Below are positions 7,980 through 14,714 of a DNA stretch of 14,714 nucleotides, in pieces. The position numbers and the translations under genes were made by a program. Origin of the DNA: CAZQKL01 sp964593895 [NCBI: uncultured bacterium] (GTDB taxonomy: Bacteria; DYJV01); contig CAZQKL010000040.1 in assembly GCA_964593895.1 (NCBI GenBank), positions 1 through 14,714 of the forward strand. Direction: 5' to 3'. The first letter of the stretch is position 1, and each line of letters begins with the position of its first letter. The notes beneath the pieces were generated by a model. The model was not told where the DNA came from, did not search any database, and saw only the letters and a list, made by a program, of their open reading frames with translations.

Positions 7980-8225
7980 TTATTCAATAATGCAATATGC
8001 TTCTATTTCTCCTTTTTCAAGCATATTTAAAAAATTTTCTATTTTATCCTCTTCAAGGCTCATACTTTTAAATTCATATCCTGGTTTATAAAAGCAGTTT
8101 AAATTATTTAATAATTCAACATTTATTGCTGGTTTCTGCAAATCATTCTTATTTCTTTTAATAAAGTGAATATACCTTGCTTTTTTTAATTTTTCAAGAA
8201 TTTCTTTTTTTCCATTCATTTTCAA
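7980..8225 (-). CDS. Small unknown protein (81 residues, or 79 from the ATG)
   Basis: I do not recognise this family. Two starts are possible: a TTG at 8225, five bases after AAGGAG, and an ATG at 8219, eleven bases after it. They differ by two residues. The protein is Lys/Glu-rich with no membrane segment or signal peptide, and no metal-binding pattern (its two cysteines are far apart). It seems to have an N-terminal basic helix (KKEILEKLKKARYIHFIKRNK) and a C-terminal acidic part that may be helical. The first bases overlap the end of the RNase Z-like gene by 32 bases (26 if the ATG is used), and the HEAT-repeat gene starts 21 bases downstream. The good ribosome-binding site and tight packing make it a likely real gene, possibly linked to one of these neighbours. 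No function is assigned. Confidence 0.68.
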   Translation of the reverse strand: MKMNGKKEILEKLKKARYIHFIKRNKNDLQKPAINVELLNNLNCFYKPGYEFKSMSLEEDKIENFLNMLEKGEIEAYCIIE

Positions 8226-9180
8226 GCTCTCTCCTTATTTGATGAAAATTTCCAGAATGAATTGGTGAAATATGAATTGGAATAACCTTTTTAGCATTTA
8301 TCATTCTTGCAATGTATCCTGCTTGTCTTGCGGTTAAATGGTATCTCTCTCTTGCCCTTTTTGCATATTTATTTGAAAATGTTGTTTCAATGTATAAAAT
8401 TGAAACAGAATTTCCAAGTTTTTTTATCTTTTGTAGATTCTTTTTTGAAAAAATTAAATCTGTTATATATGCAATTTTTTTCCCTTCTGTGATTTTTGTA
8501 ATTTTATCTTTCAAATCTTTAACTAAAAATTTTTTCCCTTTATAAATAATGCCTTCGTTTAATTTGTTTTCATAAATTAGCTGTTTTAAATTTTTAAGCC
8601 ATGGTCCAACTTCAAATCCTGCTTCAATTAATTTATTTTTTAGAATGTTTATTTTGAACTTCTCCTCAAACATAAAACACAATGATGGAATTCTATGCTC
8701 TAAGATTTCACATTTTACAATATGGTCATCTTCTTCAACAATTATGTTTGACTTTCTCTTTTCTCTTCCAATTATTCTCTTTTTAAATTTTTCTCTGCAT
8801 AAAAACTCTGCAATAATAGATGAACGAGGATGAATTTCATATACAACAAATTTCAAATTATTTTTATAGTTATGGACAAGATTCCAGATATATCCATTTA
8901 ATTTACCTTCCACGCATTTTATTATACCATCTGGACCGTAAATATGGACTGTTTTCTCTTTGCCAAGAAATATTCTCAACAATTTATCAAAACCGAAAAA
9001 ATGGTCCATATGAGGATGAGAGACAAATACTCTTTTAATTTTTAAAATTGAACGATTAGTTAAAGATGAAATTTCTCCAAGGTCAATTAAATAGGAAAAA
9101 GATTTTCCAAATAATGAAAGTTCCACCACTGGGTCACCATAATGTCCATTTAAAAGTTTTGGTTGAAAAAGAGATGGCAT
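8194..9180 (-). CDS. RNase Z-like metallo-beta-lactamase-fold hydrolase
   Basis: The 328-residue protein belongs to the metallo-beta-lactamase superfamily and most resembles the tRNase Z branch. The metal-binding motif HPHMDH is at 55-60 (H55, H57, D59, H60). Further expected ligands are H162 (in LEHRIPS, like the LDHR(V/I)P segment of RNase Z), D241 (in IAYITDL) and H303 (in IPIHISP), and H281 in the HLTARQAG segment matches the histidine of the tRNase Z HEAT/HST motif. A GPWLKNLK segment at 192-199 also fits. It differs from canonical RNase Z at the N-terminus: instead of a GTGS(A/G)-type opening it begins with NGHYGDPVVELSLFG, as I recall for a widespread group annotated only as MBL-fold hydrolases. 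The substrate (tRNA 3' ends or another phosphodiester) is therefore open. The start ATG shares its last base with the first base of the cyclase gene stop (TAATG). Confidence 0.88.
   Translation of the reverse strand: MPSLFQPKLLNGHYGDPVVELSLFGKSFSYLIDLGEISSLTNRSILKIKRVFVSHPHMDHFFGFDKLLRIFLGKEKTVHIYGPDGIIKCVEGKLNGYIWNLVHNYKNNLKFVVYEIHPRSSIIAEFLCREKFKKRIIGREKRKSNIIVEEDDHIVKCEILEHRIPSLCFMFEEKFKINILKNKLIEAGFEVGPWLKNLKQLIYENKLNEGIIYKGKKFLVKDLKDKITKITEGKKIAYITDLIFSKKNLQKIKKLGNSVSILYIETTFSNKYAKRARERYHLTARQAGYIARMINAKKVIPIHISPIHSGNFHQIRRELENEWKKRNS
8231..8236 (-). promoter_or_regulatory. Shine-Dalgarno of the small gene, with two start candidates
   Basis: AAGGAG on the - strand, inside the last codons of the RNase Z-like gene. 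The spacing is five bases to TTG (8225) and eleven to ATG (8219). The TTG has the better spacing, the ATG the better codon; cheB in this window uses a spacing of ten, so neither can be excluded. Confidence 0.55.
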
Positions 9181-10601
9181 TATTCCACTATAACTCTATT
9201 TCTTCCTGAATTTTTTGCTTTATAAAGAGCTCTATCTGCTCTTTCAATTATTGTTTTTTCGTTATCATTTTTATTTAATTCTGTTACACCGATACTAATA
9301 GTTACAGGGAATTTTTCCCCTTTATATATGAATTTTGTTTTTTCAATTTTCTTTCTTATTCTTTCTGCAATTTCATTTGCTGTTTTTATATCTGTATCTG
9401 GTAAAATTATACAAAATTCTTCTCCACCGTATCTTGCGAGAAAATCAAAATCTCTTATAACTTTCTTTATCTGCTTTATTAGAATTTTTAAAACCAAATC
9501 TCCTGTTTGATGACCGTATGTATCGTTAATTTTTTTGAAATGGTCAATATCTATCATCATAAAACATAATTTTTTCCCTTCTCTTTTTGCTTTTTCAATT
9601 TCTTTTACAATTCTATCATTAAACACAGCTCTTGTGTAAGCTCCAGTTAATCCATCGTAAAGAGCCTGTTTTTTTGCTTTTTCCATTTCTTCTTCTAATT
9701 TTTTCATCTTTTCCTGAGCCTGCTTTATCATTCTGTCAGCTTCTGTTAATTTTTTATGAATATTTTCAGTTTTATTTTTAATATTTTCAGTAGCTTTTAA
9801 TAGTTCAAGCTTTATTTTTTTTATTTCATCAACATCATCTGTTTGCTGAATTTTATTAACAAATTCTTCTATTGTTTTTGAAAATTCATCACTACTTCCT
9901 AAAAATTCTTTTAAACTTTCAGCCATAAGAAGAATTATATTTTTTAATTCCTTTTTTTCCTCTTCAAGAACTCTTTCAATAATTCCAAGTTTTAAAAATA
10001 AGTCTTTTACTTCACTTTTGAATTGTTTTATATTTTCTAATGTTTCAAGTTGAGAAATCTCTTCTTTTAAGTTTTTTATCTTTTGTTTTAATGTTTCCTC
10101 TGTTTCAAAAAAGTGAGTTAAATTTTTTATAAAAATTTCAATAGTTTCAATTAATTCTCTTTTTTGCTTTTTTAATTCTTCCTCTTTATTTAAAAGATTA
10201 ATAATTTCATCTTTTCCATCCCCATTTTTAGTAGATATTGTAGATTTTAACTCTTTCTGATACTTTTTTAAATTTTTTATAAAATTTTCAATTTTACCTT
10301 TTTTATACAAATCGTTAAATTCTTTGGATATTTTGTAAAAAACTTCATCTGCCTTTTCATCTGTAATTAAATTTTTCAATAGTGTTATAAATCCATCAAA
10401 AATTTCTTTTTCATAATGCTTCTCTTCCCCTTTAATCATTAAATTTTTAAATTCTTTTTCCAAAATATCTTTAAATTTTTTAAATGAGGTTTCATTAAAC
10501 GGATAATTTTCTTCAATTTCATCAATTATTTTTGAAGATTTAAAGTATTTTGCTAATAAAGTGCCGATGGATTTTAATGCTTCTAAATTGTAATCTGCCA
10601 T
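9180..10601 (-). CDS. Diguanylate cyclase with long coiled-coil N-terminus (GGDEF)
   Basis: The enzyme joins two GTP into the second messenger cyclic di-GMP. The C-terminal GGDEF domain covers about residues 310-472. It contains ALYDGLTGAYTR at 313-324, metal-binding D351 (in MIDIDHFKKINDTYGH), the active-site motif GGEEF at 392-396, and an RxxD product-inhibition site (R383-D386) exactly five residues before GGEEF, so catalysis and feedback inhibition both look intact. Residues 1-310 have no membrane segment and no recognisable sensor domain. From about 135 onward they are strongly predicted coiled coil by their Lys/Glu/Leu heptad character, which suits dimerisation. The N-terminal 130 residues are helical and may be a sensory part of unknown ligand. 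The gene starts one base after the permease stop, with AGAGG six bases before the ATG. The protein is probably cytoplasmic. Confidence 0.95.
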   Translation of the reverse strand: MADYNLEALKSIGTLLAKYFKSSKIIDEIEENYPFNETSFKKFKDILEKEFKNLMIKGEEKHYEKEIFDGFITLLKNLITDEKADEVFYKISKEFNDLYKKGKIENFIKNLKKYQKELKSTISTKNGDGKDEIINLLNKEEELKKQKRELIETIEIFIKNLTHFFETEETLKQKIKNLKEEISQLETLENIKQFKSEVKDLFLKLGIIERVLEEEKKELKNIILLMAESLKEFLGSSDEFSKTIEEFVNKIQQTDDVDEIKKIKLELLKATENIKNKTENIHKKLTEADRMIKQAQEKMKKLEEEMEKAKKQALYDGLTGAYTRAVFNDRIVKEIEKAKREGKKLCFMMIDIDHFKKINDTYGHQTGDLVLKILIKQIKKVIRDFDFLARYGGEEFCIILPDTDIKTANEIAERIRKKIEKTKFIYKGEKFPVTISIGVTELNKNDNEKTIIERADRALYKAKNSGRNRVIVE

Positions 10602-10602
10602 G

Positions 10603-12429
10603 TTATTCCTCTCTATTTCTCTTTGTTAAAATTACAATATCCTTTAAAATTGATTTATCTTTAGCACTTCTCCATCTCTCTAAAAAGTGCTTTTGATTGA
10701 CTATTTGAGCAATTGCTGCAAGTGATTTTAAATGAAAATTTCGCTCATCCATTGTTCCAATTAAAATAAAAACAATTTCAACATTTTCACTCTCTGGGAA
10801 AATAATTCCTTTTTTCCCTCTAACTAAAACTATTTCAAAATATTTTTCACCATCAATTATAATGTGAGGAATTGCAAGTTCTTTTTTAATAACACTACTG
10901 TATTTTTCTTCTTTTTCCAAGAATTTTTTAAAAATTTCATCTTCAGATAAATTCAGTCTTTTTGATAGAGGTTTTGATATGATTTTATACATTTCTTTGT
11001 AGGAGATTTTCTCATTAAAATCAAAAGTTAAAGCTTTTTTTATTATTTTATCAAATCTATCTTCAACGATGTAATCTCTTTCTTTTAAAATCTTTTTTAA
11101 TTCTTTTTCAAGTTTGGTTGAGGTTAATTTTTTATTTATAATTCTTTCAATTAAATGGAGAATTGCTGATTCTTTTTTATTCCTTTTTCTTCCATAAAAT
11201 ATATAAATCAGTAAACTTCCAAGAATCATTACTCCTGTAGCAAAAAGGGCATCTTTTCCTATTTCAATAATTAAGAAAAGATAAATTATAATCCCAAGTA
11301 TTTGGAGATATGGATAAAATGGAACTTTGTATTGTGGCTGATAATTTGTTAATTTGCTTTCTCTCATAATTATAACTGAAATGTTTGCAAGAATATAAGT
11401 TAAAATTAAAGATGTTGAAGCAATTTCCACTAAGAAATTTAAATTTAAAAATAGAGAAACAATTATTACAAAACCTGTGAAAGCAATTGATATGTGGGGA
11501 GTTTTATATTTTTTACTTACTTTTTGAAATATCTTGGGAAACATATTATCTTTACTTAAAGCAAATGGATAGCGGGACGCTGACATAATTCCAACGTTTG
11601 AAGCAGAGGTAAATCCTATAATTGCAGCAATGGATAAAAGAATTTTTCCAAATTTTCCTAAAATTATACTTCCAGCATCTGAAATTGGTGTGATTGTATT
11701 TTTTAAAGATTGAGAATCAACTATCCCTACTGTTACAAAAACTAAAAGAGTATATATAACAATTATTATTCCAAGTGCAAGAAACATTCCTTTTGGAAGT
11801 TTTTTGGCATGTTCAACTTCCTCTGCAAGGGAAGCTACTTTTAGAAGACCTCCGTATGAAACAAAAATAAATCCAGATGTTGATAAAAGAGTTAAAGGTT
11901 TTACTTTATTGAAATCACTAAAATGATGAACATTAACATTTCCAATCCCTTTAAAAATAAAAAAAATTAATATTGAAAAAAGAGTTAAAACAAGATAAAC
12001 TTGAATTCTACCAGCTTTTTTTACTCCAAAATAATTTATAAGAAGAAAGATTAAGCAGATTGAAATTTCAATAATTTTTGGATTAATCTTAATAATTAGA
12101 TAAGCATAAGTTGACAATCCAACAAGAGCAAAAGCTGTTTTTAAAATTAGAGAAATCCAGCTCAATATTCCAGCAACAGTTCCAACTCCAGCACCTAAAC
12201 TTCTTGTAACAAAAAAATAACCACCTCCAGCTTTTGGCATAGCGGTAACAAGTTCAGCAATACTCATTACTCCTGGAATAGAAAATAAACCAGCAAGGAA
12301 ATAAGCAAAGAAAACTGAAGAACCACATTTTGAAAAAGCAATACCAGGAAGGAGAAAAATTCCGGCGCTAACCATAGCGCCAGAAGCAATTGAAAATATA
12401 TCTATTAATTTTAGGGACCTATGCAGCAT
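10603..12429 (-). CDS. Amino-acid permease (APC family) fused to a PTS EIIA domain
   Basis: The 608-residue protein has two parts. Residues 1-412 form an amino acid-polyamine-organocation permease with about 12 membrane segments (roughly 10-32, 38-60, 85-110, 118-135, 142-163, 180-198, 213-236, 262-285, 312-330, 333-356, 370-390, 393-412). The APC-type signature [13 protein letters not shown] is at 17-29. After a charged linker (413-460) comes a cytoplasmic PTS EIIA type-2 (fructose/Ntr) domain at about 460-604. Its phospho-acceptor site reads ELAIPH, with His522 kept, followed by the family's VEIVFILIG and [12 protein letters not shown] stretches. The frame runs through both parts with no stop, so this is one polypeptide. 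The EIIA part probably regulates transport by its phosphorylation state; no PTS EI or HPr gene is visible. The ATG at 12429 overlaps the last codons of secA by 11 bases. The transported amino acid cannot be read off. Confidence 0.93.
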   Translation of the reverse strand: MLHRSLKLIDIFSIASGAMVSAGIFLLPGIAFSKCGSSVFFAYFLAGLFSIPGVMSIAELVTAMPKAGGGYFFVTRSLGAGVGTVAGILSWISLILKTAFALVGLSTYAYLIIKINPKIIEISICLIFLLINYFGVKKAGRIQVYLVLTLFSILIFFIFKGIGNVNVHHFSDFNKVKPLTLLSTSGFIFVSYGGLLKVASLAEEVEHAKKLPKGMFLALGIIIVIYTLLVFVTVGIVDSQSLKNTITPISDAGSIILGKFGKILLSIAAIIGFTSASNVGIMSASRYPFALSKDNMFPKIFQKVSKKYKTPHISIAFTGFVIIVSLFLNLNFLVEIASTSLILTYILANISVIIMRESKLTNYQPQYKVPFYPYLQILGIIIYLFLIIEIGKDALFATGVMILGSLLIYIFYGRKRNKKESAILHLIERIINKKLTSTKLEKELKKILKERDYIVEDRFDKIIKKALTFDFNEKISYKEMYKIISKPLSKRLNLSEDEIFKKFLEKEEKYSSVIKKELAIPHIIIDGEKYFEIVLVRGKKGIIFPESENVEIVFILIGTMDERNFHLKSLAAIAQIVNQKHFLERWRSAKDKSILKDIVILTKRNREE

Positions 12430-14714
12430 TTCTTCCGCAACACTTTTTATACTTTAGACCACTTCCACATGGACATGGGTCATTTCTTCCAATTTTTTTA
12501 CCAGTTCTTCTAATTGGAGTTTTTTTCTTTTTAGTTTCAGTTGAAGCTTCTCCTGAAACAAGGGTATATTCTCTTTCTTTTTTTGTTTCTCTTTCAAGTT
12601 TTTCAAGTTCTTCTTCATTAACAAGCTGAATTCTAAAAATGTCTCTTACCGCATGCTCTTTTATTTTATCCACCATGTCAACAAAAAGCTCAAATGCTTC
12701 CTTTTGATATGCTCTAATTGGGTCTTGTTGAGCATATCCTCTAAGCCCAATACCTTCTTTTAGATGGTCTATATTTAAAAGATGCTCTCTCCAATGAGTA
12801 TCAAGTGCATTTAAAAGAACAAGTTTTTCAAGCTCTCTCATTGTTTCAGAGCCATATTTTTTCTCCTTTTCCTCATAAATTTTCTTTATATAATCCAATA
12901 ACTTACTTTTTATCTCTTCTGCAGAAAGCTCTTTAAGCTCATCTTTTGAAAAATTAAACTTAATCATTAAATCAAATTCAAGTTTTTTTATTAAGCCCTG
13001 AATATTCCATTCATCTTTTGGCAATTTTTCATCAATAAAAGAATAAAATACATTTTCAAAATACTCTTCAATGTATTCTTCCATTAATTCTTTTATATTT
13101 TCGCCTTTTAAAATTTCCTTTCGTAAAGTGTATACTGTTTCTCTCTGTTTATTCATAACATCATCATATTCAAGGAGCTGTTTTCTTATTTCAAAATTGT
13201 GTGCCTCAACTTTCTTTTGAGCATTTTCAATTGATTTTGTGATTAATCTATTTTCAATAGGCTCACCTTCTTTAATTCCAAGTCTATCCATTAATGAAGA
13301 TATTCTTTCTCCGCCAAAAATTCTCATTAAATCATCTTCTAAAGATACATAAAATCTTGAAGAACCAGGGTCACCCTGCCTTCCAGACCTTCCTCTTAAC
13401 TGATTATCAATTCTTCTACTCTCATGTCTTTCTGTTCCAATTACATGTAATCCTCCAGCTTTTAAAACTTCTTCTCTTTCCTTTTCACACTGTTTTCTCA
13501 ATTCTTCCAGTCTCTTTTCATATTCTTCAGGAGTATACTTTTTACCTAATTTCAAAATTTCATATTTTAACATCATTTCAGGATTGCCACCAAGGATAAT
13601 ATCAACACCTCTTCCAGCCATATTTGTTGCTATTGTTACAGCTCCTTTTCTTCCAGCTTGGGCAATTATGTAAGCTTCTTCTTCATGATGCTTTGCATTT
13701 AAAACTTTATGAGGAATTCCTCTTTTTTTTAGCATTCTGCTTAATCTTTCAGATTTTTCAATTGAAATTGTTCCTACAAGAACAGGTTGACCTCTTTTAT
13801 GGCATTCAACTATTTCTTCAACTACCGCATTAAATTTTTCTTTTTCAGTTTTATATACAACGTCATTATAGTCTTTTCTAATCATAGGCTTATGGGTAGG
13901 AATGACCACAACATCAAGGTTATAAATTTTTTTAAATTCAACAGCTTCAGTATCTGCAGTTCCAGTCATTCCAGCAAGTTTATAATACATTCTGAAATAG
14001 TTCTGAAAAGTAATTGAGGCTAAAGTCTGGTTTTCTTTTTCAATTTTCACCCCTTCTTTTGCCTCAAGTGCCTGATGTAATCCATCTGAATATCTTCTTC
14101 CAGGCATTAATCTACCAGTAAATTCATCTACAATTATTACCTGTCCATCTTTTACAACGTAATCAACATCTCTTTTAAATAAATGATGAGCTCTTAATGC
14201 TTGGTTAATATGATGCAATAGCTCAACATTTCTTGGGTCATAGAGATTTGGGGTATGAAGTAATTTTTCAAGTTTTGCTATTCCCTCATCTGTGATTACA
14301 ATTGTTTTTGCTTTTTCATCAATTTCAAAATCAACATCCTTTTTTAAAAATTTAACAACATTATTTATTTTTTTGTAAATTTCAGTTGTTTCTTCAACAG
14401 GACCAGAAATAATTAATGGAGTTCTTGCTTCATCAATTAAAATACTATCAACCTCATCAACAATTGCATAATATAGCTCTCTTTGAACATAATCATTTAT
14501 ATCGTATTTCATATTGTCCCTTAAATAATCAAATCCAAATTCATTATTTGTTCCATAAGTAATATGTGCATTGTAAGCTCTTTTTCTTTCCTCATCAGTT
14601 AAATCTGTAACAATAACTCCAACATCCATTCCAAGATAATTATAAATTTGTCCCATCCATTCAGCATCTCTTTTTGCAAGATAATCATTAACTGTTACAA
14701 TATGTACACCTTTT
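12419..14714 (-). CDS. secA: Preprotein translocase ATPase SecA (5' end outside window)
   Basis: SecA drives proteins through the SecYEG channel using ATP. The frame is open to the right edge: the bases before the ATG at 14656 read [19 protein letters not shown], a well-known SecA stretch, so that ATG is internal. The visible 764 residues lack only about the first 120, including the Walker A loop. Present are the Walker B DEVD motif (visible residues 86-89, in [16 protein letters not shown]), the preprotein-binding region, [14 protein letters not shown] and the arginine-finger region [10 protein letters not shown] of the second helicase domain, the helical scaffold and wing domains, and a C-terminal zinc-binding motif [17 protein letters not shown] that usually contacts SecB and ribosomes. 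A Lys-rich linker precedes the zinc motif. Full length would be about 885 residues, normal for the family. The stop overlaps the permease start. Nothing looks damaged. Confidence 0.97.
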   Translation of the reverse strand, partial: KGVHIVTVNDYLAKRDAEWMGQIYNYLGMDVGVIVTDLTDEERKRAYNAHITYGTNNEFGFDYLRDNMKYDINDYVQRELYYAIVDEVDSILIDEARTPLIISGPVEETTEIYKKINNVVKFLKKDVDFEIDEKAKTIVITDEGIAKLEKLLHTPNLYDPRNVELLHHINQALRAHHLFKRDVDYVVKDGQVIIVDEFTGRLMPGRRYSDGLHQALEAKEGVKIEKENQTLASITFQNYFRMYYKLAGMTGTADTEAVEFKKIYNLDVVVIPTHKPMIRKDYNDVVYKTEKEKFNAVVEEIVECHKRGQPVLVGTISIEKSERLSRMLKKRGIPHKVLNAKHHEEEAYIIAQAGRKGAVTIATNMAGRGVDIILGGNPEMMLKYEILKLGKKYTPEEYEKRLEELRKQCEKEREEVLKAGGLHVIGTERHESRRIDNQLRGRSGRQGDPGSSRFYVSLEDDLMRIFGGERISSLMDRLGIKEGEPIENRLITKSIENAQKKVEAHNFEIRKQLLEYDDVMNKQRETVYTLRKEILKGENIKELMEEYIEEYFENVFYSFIDEKLPKDEWNIQGLIKKLEFDLMIKFNFSKDELKELSAEEIKSKLLDYIKKIYEEKEKKYGSETMRELEKLVLLNALDTHWREHLLNIDHLKEGIGLRGYAQQDPIRAYQKEAFELFVDMVDKIKEHAVRDIFRIQLVNEEELEKLERETKKEREYTLVSGEASTETKKKKTPIRRTGKKIGRNDPCPCGSGLKYKKCCGRNAA

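Noticed and set aside
10603-11230. The EIIA domain as a separate ptsN-like gene following the permease
   Set aside because: The frame continues through both parts without a stop, and the domain is joined by a charged linker. I found no convincing internal ribosome-binding site.
13294-14017. Three + strand frames opposite secA
   Set aside because: They are antisense to a highly conserved SecA region and have hydrophobic, low-complexity content with no recognisable domain.
1-14714. CRISPR arrays, tRNA or rRNA genes, insertion sequences and riboswitches
   Set aside because: Reading both strands I saw no regularly spaced repeats, no tRNA-like cloverleaf, no transposase frames and no intergenic space large enough for a structured leader.

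Overview
This window comes from a bacterium with AT-rich DNA (roughly 30% GC by eye). Its proteins are rich in Lys, Glu and Ile, and its genes are packed with almost no space between them. SecA, EF-P and PurB show it is bacterial. The base and amino acid composition would suit a thermophile or a streamlined uncultured lineage, but the sequence alone does not let me name a phylum. I see no RNA genes, CRISPR arrays, insertion sequences, attachment sites or origins, and no gene-free stretch longer than about 30 bases.

Layout: the left end carries the 3' part of a catalase-peroxidase gene (katG) on the + strand. It meets purB tail to tail, and the two coding regions overlap by 14 bases. Every other gene is on the - strand and forms one uninterrupted chain. 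In transcription order this is: secA (5' end outside the window), an amino-acid permease fused to a PTS EIIA domain, a coiled-coil diguanylate cyclase, an RNase Z-like metallo-beta-lactamase protein, a small unknown protein, an 822-residue HEAT-repeat protein, cheR, cheB, cheY, an unknown 182-residue protein, efp and purB. Neighbours overlap by up to 32 bases or are separated by at most about 21 bases. Stop codons are often part of the next gene's Shine-Dalgarno sequence, so the chain is probably largely co-transcribed and translationally coupled.

How the genes may work together: the middle of the chain is a signalling block. CheR and CheB are the adaptation methyltransferase and methylesterase of a chemosensory pathway, and CheY is a single-domain receiver. 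A HEAT-repeat scaffold sits directly upstream of cheR. CheA, CheW and receptors are not in the window. The diguanylate cyclase, with an apparently intact product-inhibition site, and the EIIA-regulated permease add c-di-GMP and phosphotransfer signalling to the same chain. secA, efp and purB are housekeeping genes (protein export, translation, purine synthesis) at either end.

Most of the window is recognisable. The points most worth a second look are the permease-EIIA fusion with a retained phosphorylatable histidine, the HEAT protein in a chemosensory block, and the two unknown genes (81 and 182 residues). I did not find a clear previously undescribed system.
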